Position numbers and translations under genes: made by a program
In this document: in pieces, positions 1-6,175 of the stretch
How positions within the stretch are numbered: position 1 is the stretch's first letter
How the letters are laid out: the number at the start of each line of letters is the position of its first letter
Origin: Sphingomonas sp. UBA4766
GTDB taxonomy: Bacteria; Pseudomonadota; Alphaproteobacteria; Sphingomonadales; Sphingomonadaceae
Direction: 5' to 3'
Assembly: GCA_002403415.1 (NCBI GenBank)
Contig: DHHS01000041.1
Coordinates: 47,934-55,457 of the forward strand
DNA length: 7,524 nt
The notes under the pieces: generated by a model
The model's input: the letters and a program-made list of their open reading frames with translations, nothing else
What the model was told of the DNA's origin: nothing
The model's database searches: none

Positions 1-1223
1 CGCAGATAGGCGAGCGCGTCGCGGATCTCCATCCGCTCGTAAAAGCGCATGCCGCCGATGATGCGATAGGGCATGCCGATCGCGATGAAACGGTCCTCAA
101 ACTCGCGGGTCTGGTGCTGCGCGCGCACCAAAATGGCGCAGTCGTCGAGCGTTTTGCCGCCTCGCTGCGCGCCTTCAATCTCCTCGCCAACCCGGCGGGC
201 TTCCTCGGGGCCGTCCCAGATGCCGATGACGCGTACCTTGTCGCCCCCTTCCTCGGCCGTCCACAATGTCTTGCCCAGCCGCCCGCTATTGTGGGCGATC
301 ACGCCCGAGGCCGCGGCCAGGATGTGCGGGGTTGACCGATAATTCTGCTCGAGCCGGATCACCTTGGCGCCCGGAAAATCGCGCTCGAACTTCAGGATGT
401 TTTCCACCTGTGCCCCGCGCCATGAGTAGATCGACTGGTCATCATCGCCAACGCAGCAGATATTCTTGCGCATTTGGCCGAGCAGTCGCAGCCACAGATA
501 TTGGACCGTGTTGGTGTCCTGATACTCATCGACCATGATATAGCGAAACCGCTGCTGATACTGATCCAGCACGGCGGGCTCGCGCTTTAGGATCGTGAGC
601 ATGTGGAGCAACAGGTCGCCGAAATCGCACGCATTGAGCGCTTTCAGACGCGCCTGATACGCAGCGTAAAGATCCTGGCCCCGACCGTTCGCAAAGCCCT
701 CGCTCTCGCCCGCATCGAGATCGGCCGGGGTCAGTCCGCGATTTTTCCACCCGTCGATCATCCCGCCGAGTTGGCGCGCGGGCCAGCGTTTCTCATCAAG
801 ATCGGCGGCTACGATCATTTGCTTGAGCAGCCGCAGCTGATCGTCGGTATCGAGGATCGTGAAATTCGCCTGCAACCCCACCAGCTCCGCATGACGGCGC
901 AGCATCCGCGCGCCGATCGCGTGAAAGGTGCCAAGCCACGGCATCCCCTCCACCGCATCGCCGACCAGGCGACCGACGCGCTCGCGCATTTCGCGTGCAG
1001 CCTTGTTGGTAAAAGTGACCGACAGGATCTCCGACGGATAGGCGCGCCGCGTGAACAGCAAATGCGCCAGCCGTGCGGTGAGCGCCGCCGTCTTGCCCGT
1101 GCCCGCGCCAGCCAGCACCAGCACCGGGCCGTCAGCGGTCAACACTGCCTCGCGCTGCGGCGCGTTCAGTCCGCGCAGATAGGGGGTGGCATCGCCAAGG
1201 GAGTCGGGCACGGGCAGCATCAT
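1..1223 (-). CDS. uvrD: UvrD/PcrA-type superfamily 1 DNA helicase, N-terminal part (cut by left edge)
   Basis: This is an ATP-dependent 3'-5' DNA helicase of the UvrD/PcrA/Rep type, used in nucleotide excision and mismatch repair and in clearing proteins from DNA. Reading leftward from ATG at 1223 gives 407 codons with no stop before the window edge, a little over half of the usual ~720-780 residues. The SF1A motifs are visible in order: Q motif LNAPQREAV (19-27), Walker A AGAGTGKT (38-45), Ia VTFTNKAAREM (69-79), GTFHAIGARML (from 98), Walker B VDEYQDTN (231-238), motif III VGDDDQSIYSWRGA (258-271) and motif IV EQNYRST (292-298). It ends near IGGMRFYERMEIRDALAYLR. Residue-by-residue similarity to E. 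coli UvrD, including the QVEN that follows motif III, supports UvrD over Rep. A second ATG follows directly at 1220; no strong Shine-Dalgarno separates the two. The glycosyltransferase gene ends 54 bp upstream on the same strand. Confidence 0.95.
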   Translation of the reverse strand, partial: MMLPVPDSLGDATPYLRGLNAPQREAVLTADGPVLVLAGAGTGKTAALTARLAHLLFTRRAYPSEILSVTFTNKAAREMRERVGRLVGDAVEGMPWLGTFHAIGARMLRRHAELVGLQANFTILDTDDQLRLLKQMIVAADLDEKRWPARQLGGMIDGWKNRGLTPADLDAGESEGFANGRGQDLYAAYQARLKALNACDFGDLLLHMLTILKREPAVLDQYQQRFRYIMVDEYQDTNTVQYLWLRLLGQMRKNICCVGDDDQSIYSWRGAQVENILKFERDFPGAKVIRLEQNYRSTPHILAAASGVIAHNSGRLGKTLWTAEEGGDKVRVIGIWDGPEEARRVGEEIEGAQRGGKTLDDCAILVRAQHQTREFEDRFIAIGMPYRIIGGMRFYERMEIRDALAYL

Positions 1224-1277
1224 TGCGAACGATTAGGGAACGGTGGGATCAAGAGCAACCGTCCATATCGTCGGCGA

Positions 1278-2471
1278 TTACCGAATATCGGCTGCTATGC
1301 GCGCTCCTGCCATCGACGCCATCAGCGCGAGATAATCGGCCGCGCCGCGTTCCACCGTGAACTGGTGCGCATGAGCATGCGCTGCCGCGGGGGCGGGCGG
1401 GGCAGGGGGATGCTGCATCGCGCGGGCAAGTGCCTCTTCATCGCCTACAGGGACCAGCGTGCCGAACCGGCCATGGCCCAGCAAATCGTCCATGCTCGCG
1501 GAACAGCGGGTCGCGATGACGGGCAAGCGCGCCGCGATCGCTTCGATCAGCACAGCGGGCACGCCTTCATAATCGGACGACATGACCATGATATCGGCCT
1601 GCGCCAGCCAAGGCTCGAGATCACCGACATGACCCGGCATCGCGACCTGGCCTGCTATGCCAAGCGCGATGACAAGCTCCGCGAGCCGGGCGCGCTCCGG
1701 CCCTTCGCCTAGGATGGTGAGCCGGTCATCTGGCATGGCCATTCGCGCAAATGCGCGCAGCAGCAGCGTAAAGTTCTTTTGCGGCATCAGTCGACCGATC
1801 GCGATAAAGTGGCGCCCGTCCAACGGCGCGCGTGTGATCGCCGCCAGCCGCGCAAGTTCGGCTTCATGCAAAATCGGATCGTTGATGGTCGCGATCCGCA
1901 TCCGCTCTGTCCGCGTCCGTGCGGCAATTTCATCGACCATGGCGGGTGCCATCGCGACAAAACGGTCGATATAGCGCCCCTGAATCGCCAGCCAACGATG
2001 ATAGCCCAAGCGGAGCAGCGGCCCCATATCGACTCGGGCCAAATCATTGCTGATCTTGCAGAGCACCGGCGGGCAGGCGGCGCCCAGCGCGATCTTCATC
2101 CCCACACCAACCGAGCTGTAGGTATTACCGGGACAGAACAGAATGTCGGGTCGTTCGCGGCGGATGATAGCGGGCAATCGGCGCAGCATCCAGCCAAGCT
2201 GCGCGCGGCGGGTAATCCGCTCCGCGCCCGGGATGATGTGGCAAAGCCCGTCGTCCGTGTCGCAAGAGTCCGTCGCGCCACCACCGCGCCCGACGATCAA
2301 GCGCGCATCCACCCCCATTGCTCGCCAGACGCGATTGAGGCGCAGTGCCACCCGCTCCACCCCGCCGGGATCAAAGCTGTGGATGCATGTCATGATTCGC
2401 AGCGGTCGCTCATCCGCGCCGGGGCCATGCGTGCTGCGGCCCGGCCGCTGCGAAGGATCGTTTAGAAGCAT
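1278..2471 (-). CDS. GT4-family (GT-B fold) glycosyltransferase
   Basis: This is a retaining glycosyltransferase of the GT4 group that should transfer a sugar from a nucleotide-sugar donor to an unidentified acceptor (polysaccharide, lipid or protein) at the cytoplasmic face. With the start chosen here it has 397 residues, a normal GT-B length. The N-terminal domain opens with RIMTCIHSFDPGGVERVALR (from about 25), where the GG loop is typical of the family. The linker has RFVAMAPAMVDEIAA. The C-terminal donor domain shows AIGRLMPQKNFTLLL, LTILGEGPER and the E-x7-E motif EGVPAVLIE (E302 and E310). The last ~45 residues carry a Pro/Ala/His-rich stretch with AHAHAHQ. The frame stays open to an ATG at 2600, but that start would overlap the divergent NTF2-like gene and add a non-family leader; ATG at 2471 (preceded by GGGGCA) fits better, and one at 2522 is also possible. 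No partner biosynthesis genes are in view, so the substrate cannot be named. Confidence 0.88.
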   Translation of the reverse strand: MLLNDPSQRPGRSTHGPGADERPLRIMTCIHSFDPGGVERVALRLNRVWRAMGVDARLIVGRGGGATDSCDTDDGLCHIIPGAERITRRAQLGWMLRRLPAIIRRERPDILFCPGNTYSSVGVGMKIALGAACPPVLCKISNDLARVDMGPLLRLGYHRWLAIQGRYIDRFVAMAPAMVDEIAARTRTERMRIATINDPILHEAELARLAAITRAPLDGRHFIAIGRLMPQKNFTLLLRAFARMAMPDDRLTILGEGPERARLAELVIALGIAGQVAMPGHVGDLEPWLAQADIMVMSSDYEGVPAVLIEAIAARLPVIATRCSASMDDLLGHGRFGTLVPVGDEEALARAMQHPPAPPAPAAAHAHAHQFTVERGAADYLALMASMAGARIAADIR

Positions 2472-2521
2472 TGCCCCGTGCTCTACGCGCTCGTGTGGAT
2501 TTGAAAAGCCGTTGCGGCGCA

Positions 2522-2550
2522 TGGACAAGTCGTCCTGCCCCGGCGATAAA
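2522..2550 (+). promoter_or_regulatory. Candidate sigma70-type promoter for the NTF2-like/pitA pair
   Basis: TGGACA (2522-2527, five of six to TTGACA) and GATAAA (2545-2550, four of six to TATAAT) are exactly 17 bp apart. They lie about 30 bp before the NTF2-like ATG at 2581, which would give a leader of roughly 25 nt containing GGGGAG. The match is by eye, in the only divergent gap of this part of the window. Confidence 0.4.
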
Positions 2551-2580
2551 GATTGTGGGCCATCAGTGGGGAGTTTCGGG

Positions 2581-2967
2581 ATGAGCACAGTGATCGACAC
2601 TTGGCACCGGCTGCTCCATGCGCGCGACGTGGCCGGTCTTGAGGCGCTAATCGCCGATGACTGCGTGTTTCAATCACCTGCCGTTCATACACCGCAGGTC
2701 GGCAAGGCGCTGACCATCAAATATCTGAGTGCTGCAATGCAGGTGCTGGGCACGCCCGATTTCCGTTATGCTGAACAATGGGTGGGCGATCGCTCCGCCG
2801 TGTTGGAGTTTGAGCTGACACTCGAGGGTATTCACATAAATGGCGTCGATATTATCCATTGGAACGATGCGAATCAGATTACCAACTTTCGGGTAATGGT
2901 GCGTCCGATCAAAGGGTTGCAGACGCTGATACCCGCTATGGCCGCGGTGCTGGCCCAGCCGGGCTGA
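2581..2967 (+). CDS. NTF2-like / SnoaL-fold small protein
   Basis: A 128-residue protein with the features of the NTF2-like superfamily, a cone-shaped alpha+beta barrel used by isomerases, dehydratases, hydrolases and non-catalytic binding proteins. It opens with an amphipathic helix (VIDTWHRLLHARDVAGLEALI, about 4-24), followed by the family turn ADDCVFQSPAVHTP, then strands such as RSAVLEFELTLEGIHINGVDIIHW and the closing ITNFRVMVRP. The length matches the family's usual 120-150. The ATG at 2581 is chosen because GGGGAG lies 6-11 bases upstream and the fold starts there; the frame is open further upstream, but that part is antisense to the glycosyltransferase. There is no signal peptide or membrane segment, so it is probably cytosolic. 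It lies 44 bp before pitA on the same strand, which suggests co-transcription. The specific activity and ligand are not identifiable. Confidence 0.85.
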   Translation: MSTVIDTWHRLLHARDVAGLEALIADDCVFQSPAVHTPQVGKALTIKYLSAAMQVLGTPDFRYAEQWVGDRSAVLEFELTLEGIHINGVDIIHWNDANQITNFRVMVRPIKGLQTLIPAMAAVLAQPG

Positions 2968-3011
2968 GCAAGCGTCATCGGACTGACACACTAGCCGGGC
3001 ACGGGGGCTCC

Positions 3012-4676
3012 ATGGCATCGACCAGCTTTGATCCAGCCGATACGGCCACTGCGGCGACGGACCGCCCGGAGCTTGACCGCCCCGAACTCGATCAGCGCGT
3101 GCACCCGGCTGGGCGCTGGCTATTTCTGGGTGTGTTGGCGGGCGGGTTTGTCTATGCGGCCGCAAGCGTCTTTGGCGATACTGCGGCGGTTGGCGAGCAA
3201 TTAAGCTTCGCCGTGATTGCGTTTCTCGGGCTCGCGCTGCTGATTGCGCTGGGCTTTGAATTTGTGAACGGATTTCACGATACCGCTAATGCCGTTGCGA
3301 CCGTCATCTATACCAATTCGCTCTCGGCGCCGGTGGCCGTCGTCTGGTCGGGGGTGTTCAACTTGCTTGGCGTGTTGTTGTCGAGTGGGGCCGTCGCTTA
3401 TTCGGTGGTTACGCTCTTGCCGGTTGAGCTGATCCTGAATGTGGGCAGCAATGCCGGCTTTGCGATGATTTTCGCGCTGTTGCTTGCGGCGATCATCTGG
3501 AATTTGGCGACCTGGTATGTGGGACTGCCCAATTCGTCGAGCCATGCGTTGATCGGTTCAATCTTGGGCGTCGGCTTTGCCAATCAGCTACTCTCGTCGG
3601 GGACGGGCGGCACATCCGGCGTCGAATGGTCGCAGGCGCAAAAGGTTCTTACCGGCCTTGCCATCGCGCCGGTGATTGGTTTTGCGGGGGCGATGATCCT
3701 ACTGTTCGTGATGCGGGCGATCCTGCGCAATCCCAAGCTTTATGCGCGTCCCGCCGCCAATGAGCCGCCACCAACCGGCATTCGCGCGCTGCTGATCTTT
3801 ACCTGCACGGCCGTGTCCTTTGCCCATGGCGGCAATGACGGGCAAAAGGGCATGGGGCTCATCATGCTCATCCTGATCGGGTGCGCCCCCACCGCCTACG
3901 CCCTCAATCGCGCGATGCCCAGCGTTGAGGCGTCAGCATTGGTGGCATCGGCGTCCAACGCATCGGCGGTGTTCCACGCTCACGCCGGCAGCGCGGTGAT
4001 GGCGCCGGGGGCGGCGCGCGAGGTTCTGGCCAGCGCGCTCAAGACCAAATCGGCGAATGATCCGGTGGTTTATGCAGCGATTGGCGACGTCGCGGCCGAT
4101 ATCGCCGCCAAGCTGAAGCTTCATGGCAGCCTTGCTCATGTGCCCGCCAACGCGACGGCGGCGCTGCGCAACGATATGTATCTGACGCTCGACGCGAGCA
4201 AGCTTGCGATCAAGGGCGACAAGGAGAGCGCGATTTTCAGCGCGGCCGACCGCGCGACGGTGAGCCTTTATCAAAAGGGGCTGGAGGGCGCGACGCGCTT
4301 CATTCCCGATTGGGTAAAGATTGCGGTCGCAATTGCCCTCGGCCTCGGAACCATGGTCGGGTGGAAGCGGATTGTGGTGACGGTCGGGGAAAAGATCGGC
4401 AAGACGCATATGACTTATGGCATGGGCGCGTCTGCGGAATTGATGGCCGCGACGACCATCCTGCTCGCGGATCGCTTTGGCTTGCCGGTGTCGACCACGC
4501 ATATCCTGTCGTCAGGGGTCGCTGGTGCAACGGTGGCCAGCGGTGCAGGCTTGCAGGCGGCGACAATCCGCAACATGGCGTTGGCGTGGATTTTAACCTT
4601 GCCTGCGGTGATGGCGCTGGCAGGCGGGTTATATTGGGTGTTCCTGTCAATCGCGCGATCAGTCGGAACTGCCTGA
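3012..4676 (+). CDS. pitA: PitA-type low-affinity inorganic phosphate transporter
   Basis: An inner-membrane PiT-family (PF01384) transporter of 554 residues; characterised bacterial members take up phosphate, often as a neutral metal-phosphate complex, with protons. The duplicated signature is clear: GFEFVNGFHDTANAVATVIY (81-100) with LPNSSSHALIGS (172-183), then SFAHGGNDGQKGMG (269-282) with LPVSTTHILSSGVAG (491-505). GWKRIVVTVGEKIGK (450-464) matches the corresponding E. coli PitA segment closely. Hydrophobic segments cover about 36-54, 64-88, 107-135, 148-170, 176-194, 214-237, 258-292, 435-450, 473-487 and 522-546. Between the halves lies a polar, Ala-rich loop (about 295-430), probably cytoplasmic. 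The N-terminus adds a ~30-residue polar extension with a tandem DRPEL DRPEL, making it longer than E. coli PitA (499). ATG 3012 follows GGGGGC. No PhoU-like or DUF47 partner is adjacent; the upstream neighbour is the NTF2-like gene. Confidence 0.95.
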   Translation: MASTSFDPADTATAATDRPELDRPELDQRVHPAGRWLFLGVLAGGFVYAAASVFGDTAAVGEQLSFAVIAFLGLALLIALGFEFVNGFHDTANAVATVIYTNSLSAPVAVVWSGVFNLLGVLLSSGAVAYSVVTLLPVELILNVGSNAGFAMIFALLLAAIIWNLATWYVGLPNSSSHALIGSILGVGFANQLLSSGTGGTSGVEWSQAQKVLTGLAIAPVIGFAGAMILLFVMRAILRNPKLYARPAANEPPPTGIRALLIFTCTAVSFAHGGNDGQKGMGLIMLILIGCAPTAYALNRAMPSVEASALVASASNASAVFHAHAGSAVMAPGAAREVLASALKTKSANDPVVYAAIGDVAADIAAKLKLHGSLAHVPANATAALRNDMYLTLDASKLAIKGDKESAIFSAADRATVSLYQKGLEGATRFIPDWVKIAVAIALGLGTMVGWKRIVVTVGEKIGKTHMTYGMGASAELMAATTILLADRFGLPVSTTHILSSGVAGATVASGAGLQAATIRNMALAWILTLPAVMALAGGLYWVFLSIARSVGTA

Positions 4677-4719
4677 AAAATAAACATTTTTGTTTCATTC
4701 TTTAATGAGCAAACAGCGT

Positions 4720-4746
4720 TAATCGCTTCTTTACCAAAACCGATGA
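4720..4746 (+). promoter_or_regulatory. Candidate FliA (sigma28)-type flagellin promoter
   Basis: TAATCGCT (4720-4727), 11 bp, then ACCGATGA (4739-4746) follows the enterobacterial sigma28 layout TAAAGTTT-N11-GCCGATAA. The -10 matches six of eight; the -35 matches only four of eight, including the leading TAA. It sits in the AT-rich gap and would give a leader of about 50 nt before the flagellin ATG. I saw no sigma54 -24/-12 pair (TGGCAC-N5-TTGC) in the same gap. Whether this organism has FliA cannot be read from the window. Confidence 0.33.
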
Positions 4747-4803
4747 TAGTTGAGTCACCATAAAGGCGATCGACTTGGTCGTCTTCTCACTTGGGGGTGT
4801 CAA

Positions 4804-5613
4804 ATGGTCGTCATTGGTACAAACGTCGCTGCGCTTCGGGCGACAAATGCAAATAACCGCGCGAACAACGCGCTGTCGAACAGCATCGAGCGGCTGTCGA
4901 CCGGCAAGCGGATCAACTCGGCCAAGGATGATGCCGCCGGGCTTGCCATTTCATCGAATTTCACCGCGCAGATTCGCGGCCAGACTCAGGCAATTCGGAA
5001 CGCGAACGACGGCATCGCGCTGTCGCAAACTGCTGACGGTGCGCTGGGCGAAGTATCGAACATCCTGCAGCGTCTGCGCGAACTCGCCGTGCAATCGGCC
5101 TCGGGCACCTACAGCGATGGCGACCGCACGAACCTGCAAGCGGAAGTCACCGAGCTCACTGCGCAGATCACCGATATTCAGACGCGCACCAACTTCAACG
5201 GCGTACTGTTGCTCGATACCGCTGCGGCGGCGATCGATATCCAGACCTCATCATCGGCGGGTGATACGGTGACGTTGAACTTTGGCGGTCTCGACCTCGC
5301 AGCGGCGATTGCGACCGACCTGAGCACCGCGGCTGGCGCGAACGCCGGGCTGGTCACGCTTGATGCGGCGATCGCGGCGGTCAACACGACGCGCGCGACG
5401 CTGGGCGCTGGCCAGAGCCGTCTTCAGTCGGTTGTCAACAATCTGACGTCGAGCGTTGCGAACCTGACCGATGCGCGCAGCCGGATCGAAGACGTCGATT
5501 TCTCGACCGAGACGACCGAGCTGGCTCGTGCTCAAATCCTGTCTCAGGCATCGAATGCGCTGCTCGCGCAGGCGAACCAGAGCCAGCAGGGCGTGCTTCA
5601 GCTGCTTCAGTAA
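4804..5613 (+). CDS. Flagellin (short filament protein)
   Basis: Structural subunit of the flagellar filament, exported through the flagellar type III apparatus without a cleaved signal. It has 269 residues and no cysteine. The N-terminal D0/D1 region is classical: VIGTNVAALRA at the start, ERLSTGKRINSAKDDAAGLA (29-48), RNANDGIALSQTADGAL (65-81), LQRLRELAVQSASGTYSDGD (88-107) and QTRTNFNGVLLLD (126-138). The C-terminal D1/D0 region runs from about 185, with LGAGQSRLQSVVNNL (200-214), DARSRIEDVDFSTET (223-237) and the terminal QANQSQQGVLQLLQ. Only about 45 residues (140-185) lie between, so the surface domains D2/D3 are essentially absent, as in Caulobacter-type flagellins of similar size. ATG 4804 is preferred over an in-frame TTG at 4750 because the conserved N-terminus begins with MVVIGTN; GGGGGT lies upstream. 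No other flagellar gene is in view; its stop is 22 bp from the convergent rsmD stop. Confidence 0.96.
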   Translation: MVVIGTNVAALRATNANNRANNALSNSIERLSTGKRINSAKDDAAGLAISSNFTAQIRGQTQAIRNANDGIALSQTADGALGEVSNILQRLRELAVQSASGTYSDGDRTNLQAEVTELTAQITDIQTRTNFNGVLLLDTAAAAIDIQTSSSAGDTVTLNFGGLDLAAAIATDLSTAAGANAGLVTLDAAIAAVNTTRATLGAGQSRLQSVVNNLTSSVANLTDARSRIEDVDFSTETTELARAQILSQASNALLAQANQSQQGVLQLLQ

Positions 5614-5635
5614 GCGCGCAAACGACCGACCCCCC

Positions 5636-6175
5636 TCAGGCCGCACGTCGCAGCAAGGTGATCCTCGCCTTGCCGTGCGTGCGGCTGGTGTCGATTGCAA
5701 AGCCCGAGATGGCGACATCCTCGGTCGCGGCAGTTTCCACACTGATCCAGGTGCCATCGTCAATCCAGCCCAGCCGGTTGAGTTTGTCGATCGCGACCGC
5801 CGCAGCGCCGCTGGCATAAGGCGGATCAAGCATCATGACGTCAACCGGCACCACCGCCGGACCAAGCGCAAGCACCGACGTCGGCCGCACATCACCCATC
5901 ACCGCAAGCCTCGTGAGATTGGCGCGCAACGCGTCGAGCGCAGCCCGGTCCTGCTCCACAAACAGGCATGAGGCAGCGCCGCGCGACAGCGCTTCGATGC
6001 CGAGCGCGCCGGAGCCGGCAAACAAATCCGCTACAGACAATCCATCAAAGCTGCCCAACCGACTGGTCAACATCGAAAAAAGCGCCTCGCGTGTGCGGTC
6101 GGCGGTGGGGCGGGTTTTGTCGCCCTTGGGCGCGATCAATGGGCGTCCGCGCCATTTGCCTGCGATAACCCGCAT
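5636..6175 (-). CDS. rsmD: 16S rRNA (guanine(966)-N(2))-methyltransferase RsmD
   Basis: An S-adenosylmethionine-dependent enzyme that methylates N2 of G966 (E. coli numbering) in 16S rRNA, near the P site of the small subunit. The 179 residues match the family's usual 180-200. The start MRVIAGKWRGRPL and RPTADRTREALF (22-33) are RsmD hallmarks. Motif I for SAM binding is VADLFAGSGALGIEALSRGA (48-67), the acidic ribose-binding position is in LFVEQDR (71-77), and the catalytic motif IV is LDPPY (116-120). Its ATG overlaps the TAA of the upstream rluB-type gene by one base (TAATG), with no strong Shine-Dalgarno, so translational coupling is likely. The 3' end lies 22 bp from the convergent flagellin gene, and its last codons contain a long hairpin sequence. 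Confidence 0.96.
   Translation of the reverse strand: MRVIAGKWRGRPLIAPKGDKTRPTADRTREALFSMLTSRLGSFDGLSVADLFAGSGALGIEALSRGAASCLFVEQDRAALDALRANLTRLAVMGDVRPTSVLALGPAVVPVDVMMLDPPYASGAAAVAIDKLNRLGWIDDGTWISVETAATEDVAISGFAIDTSRTHGKARITLLRRAA
5641..5684. other. Extended hairpin inside the 3' end of rsmD, just past the flagellin stop
   Basis: CCGCACG (5641-5647) pairs perfectly with CGTGCGG (5678-5684), and GCAAGG (5653-5658) with CCTTGC (5668-5673) around a nine-base loop. Three more pairs (5649-5651 with 5675-5677, one of them G-T) bridge the two blocks, with one bulged base and one mismatch. The total is about 16 pairs. It begins 28 bases after the flagellin stop. No T-run follows on either strand, so it is not a textbook intrinsic terminator; it might stabilise or help end the flagellin transcript, or it might only reflect rsmD codons. 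Confidence 0.45.

Noticed and set aside
1224..1277. Inverted repeat ACGGT/ACCGT between the glycosyltransferase and the helicase
   Set aside because: Five pairs around 13 bases, with no T-run, is expected by chance in GC-rich DNA.
603..1712. Plus-strand open frame of 369 codons
   Set aside because: It is antisense to the helicase and glycosyltransferase genes, has an Arg/His/Gln-rich composition with no domain pattern, and spans the boundary between two real genes.
1779..2465. Plus-strand open frame of 228 codons
   Set aside because: It lies wholly opposite the glycosyltransferase and shows no recognisable motif.
2143..2580. Upstream in-frame extension of the NTF2-like gene
   Set aside because: The extension is Arg/Ser-rich antisense of the glycosyltransferase gene. 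The NTF2 fold and a good ribosome-binding site both point to ATG 2581.
2859..3011. Upstream in-frame extension of pitA
   Set aside because: It would overlap the end of the NTF2-like gene in another frame and adds no transporter sequence; ATG 3012 has its own GGGGGC.
4682..4703. Intrinsic terminator for pitA
   Set aside because: The stem is only five AT-rich pairs with no uninterrupted T-run after it, so it was kept as a low-interest observation, not a terminator call.
4750..4803. TTG start adding 18 residues to flagellin
   Set aside because: Flagellins begin directly with the conserved MxxIGTN-type segment, and the extension contains Trp and Cys, which are atypical of flagellin termini.
4677..4803. 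Sigma54 promoter for flagellin
   Set aside because: No TGGCAC-N5-TTGC-like pair was found by eye in the gap.
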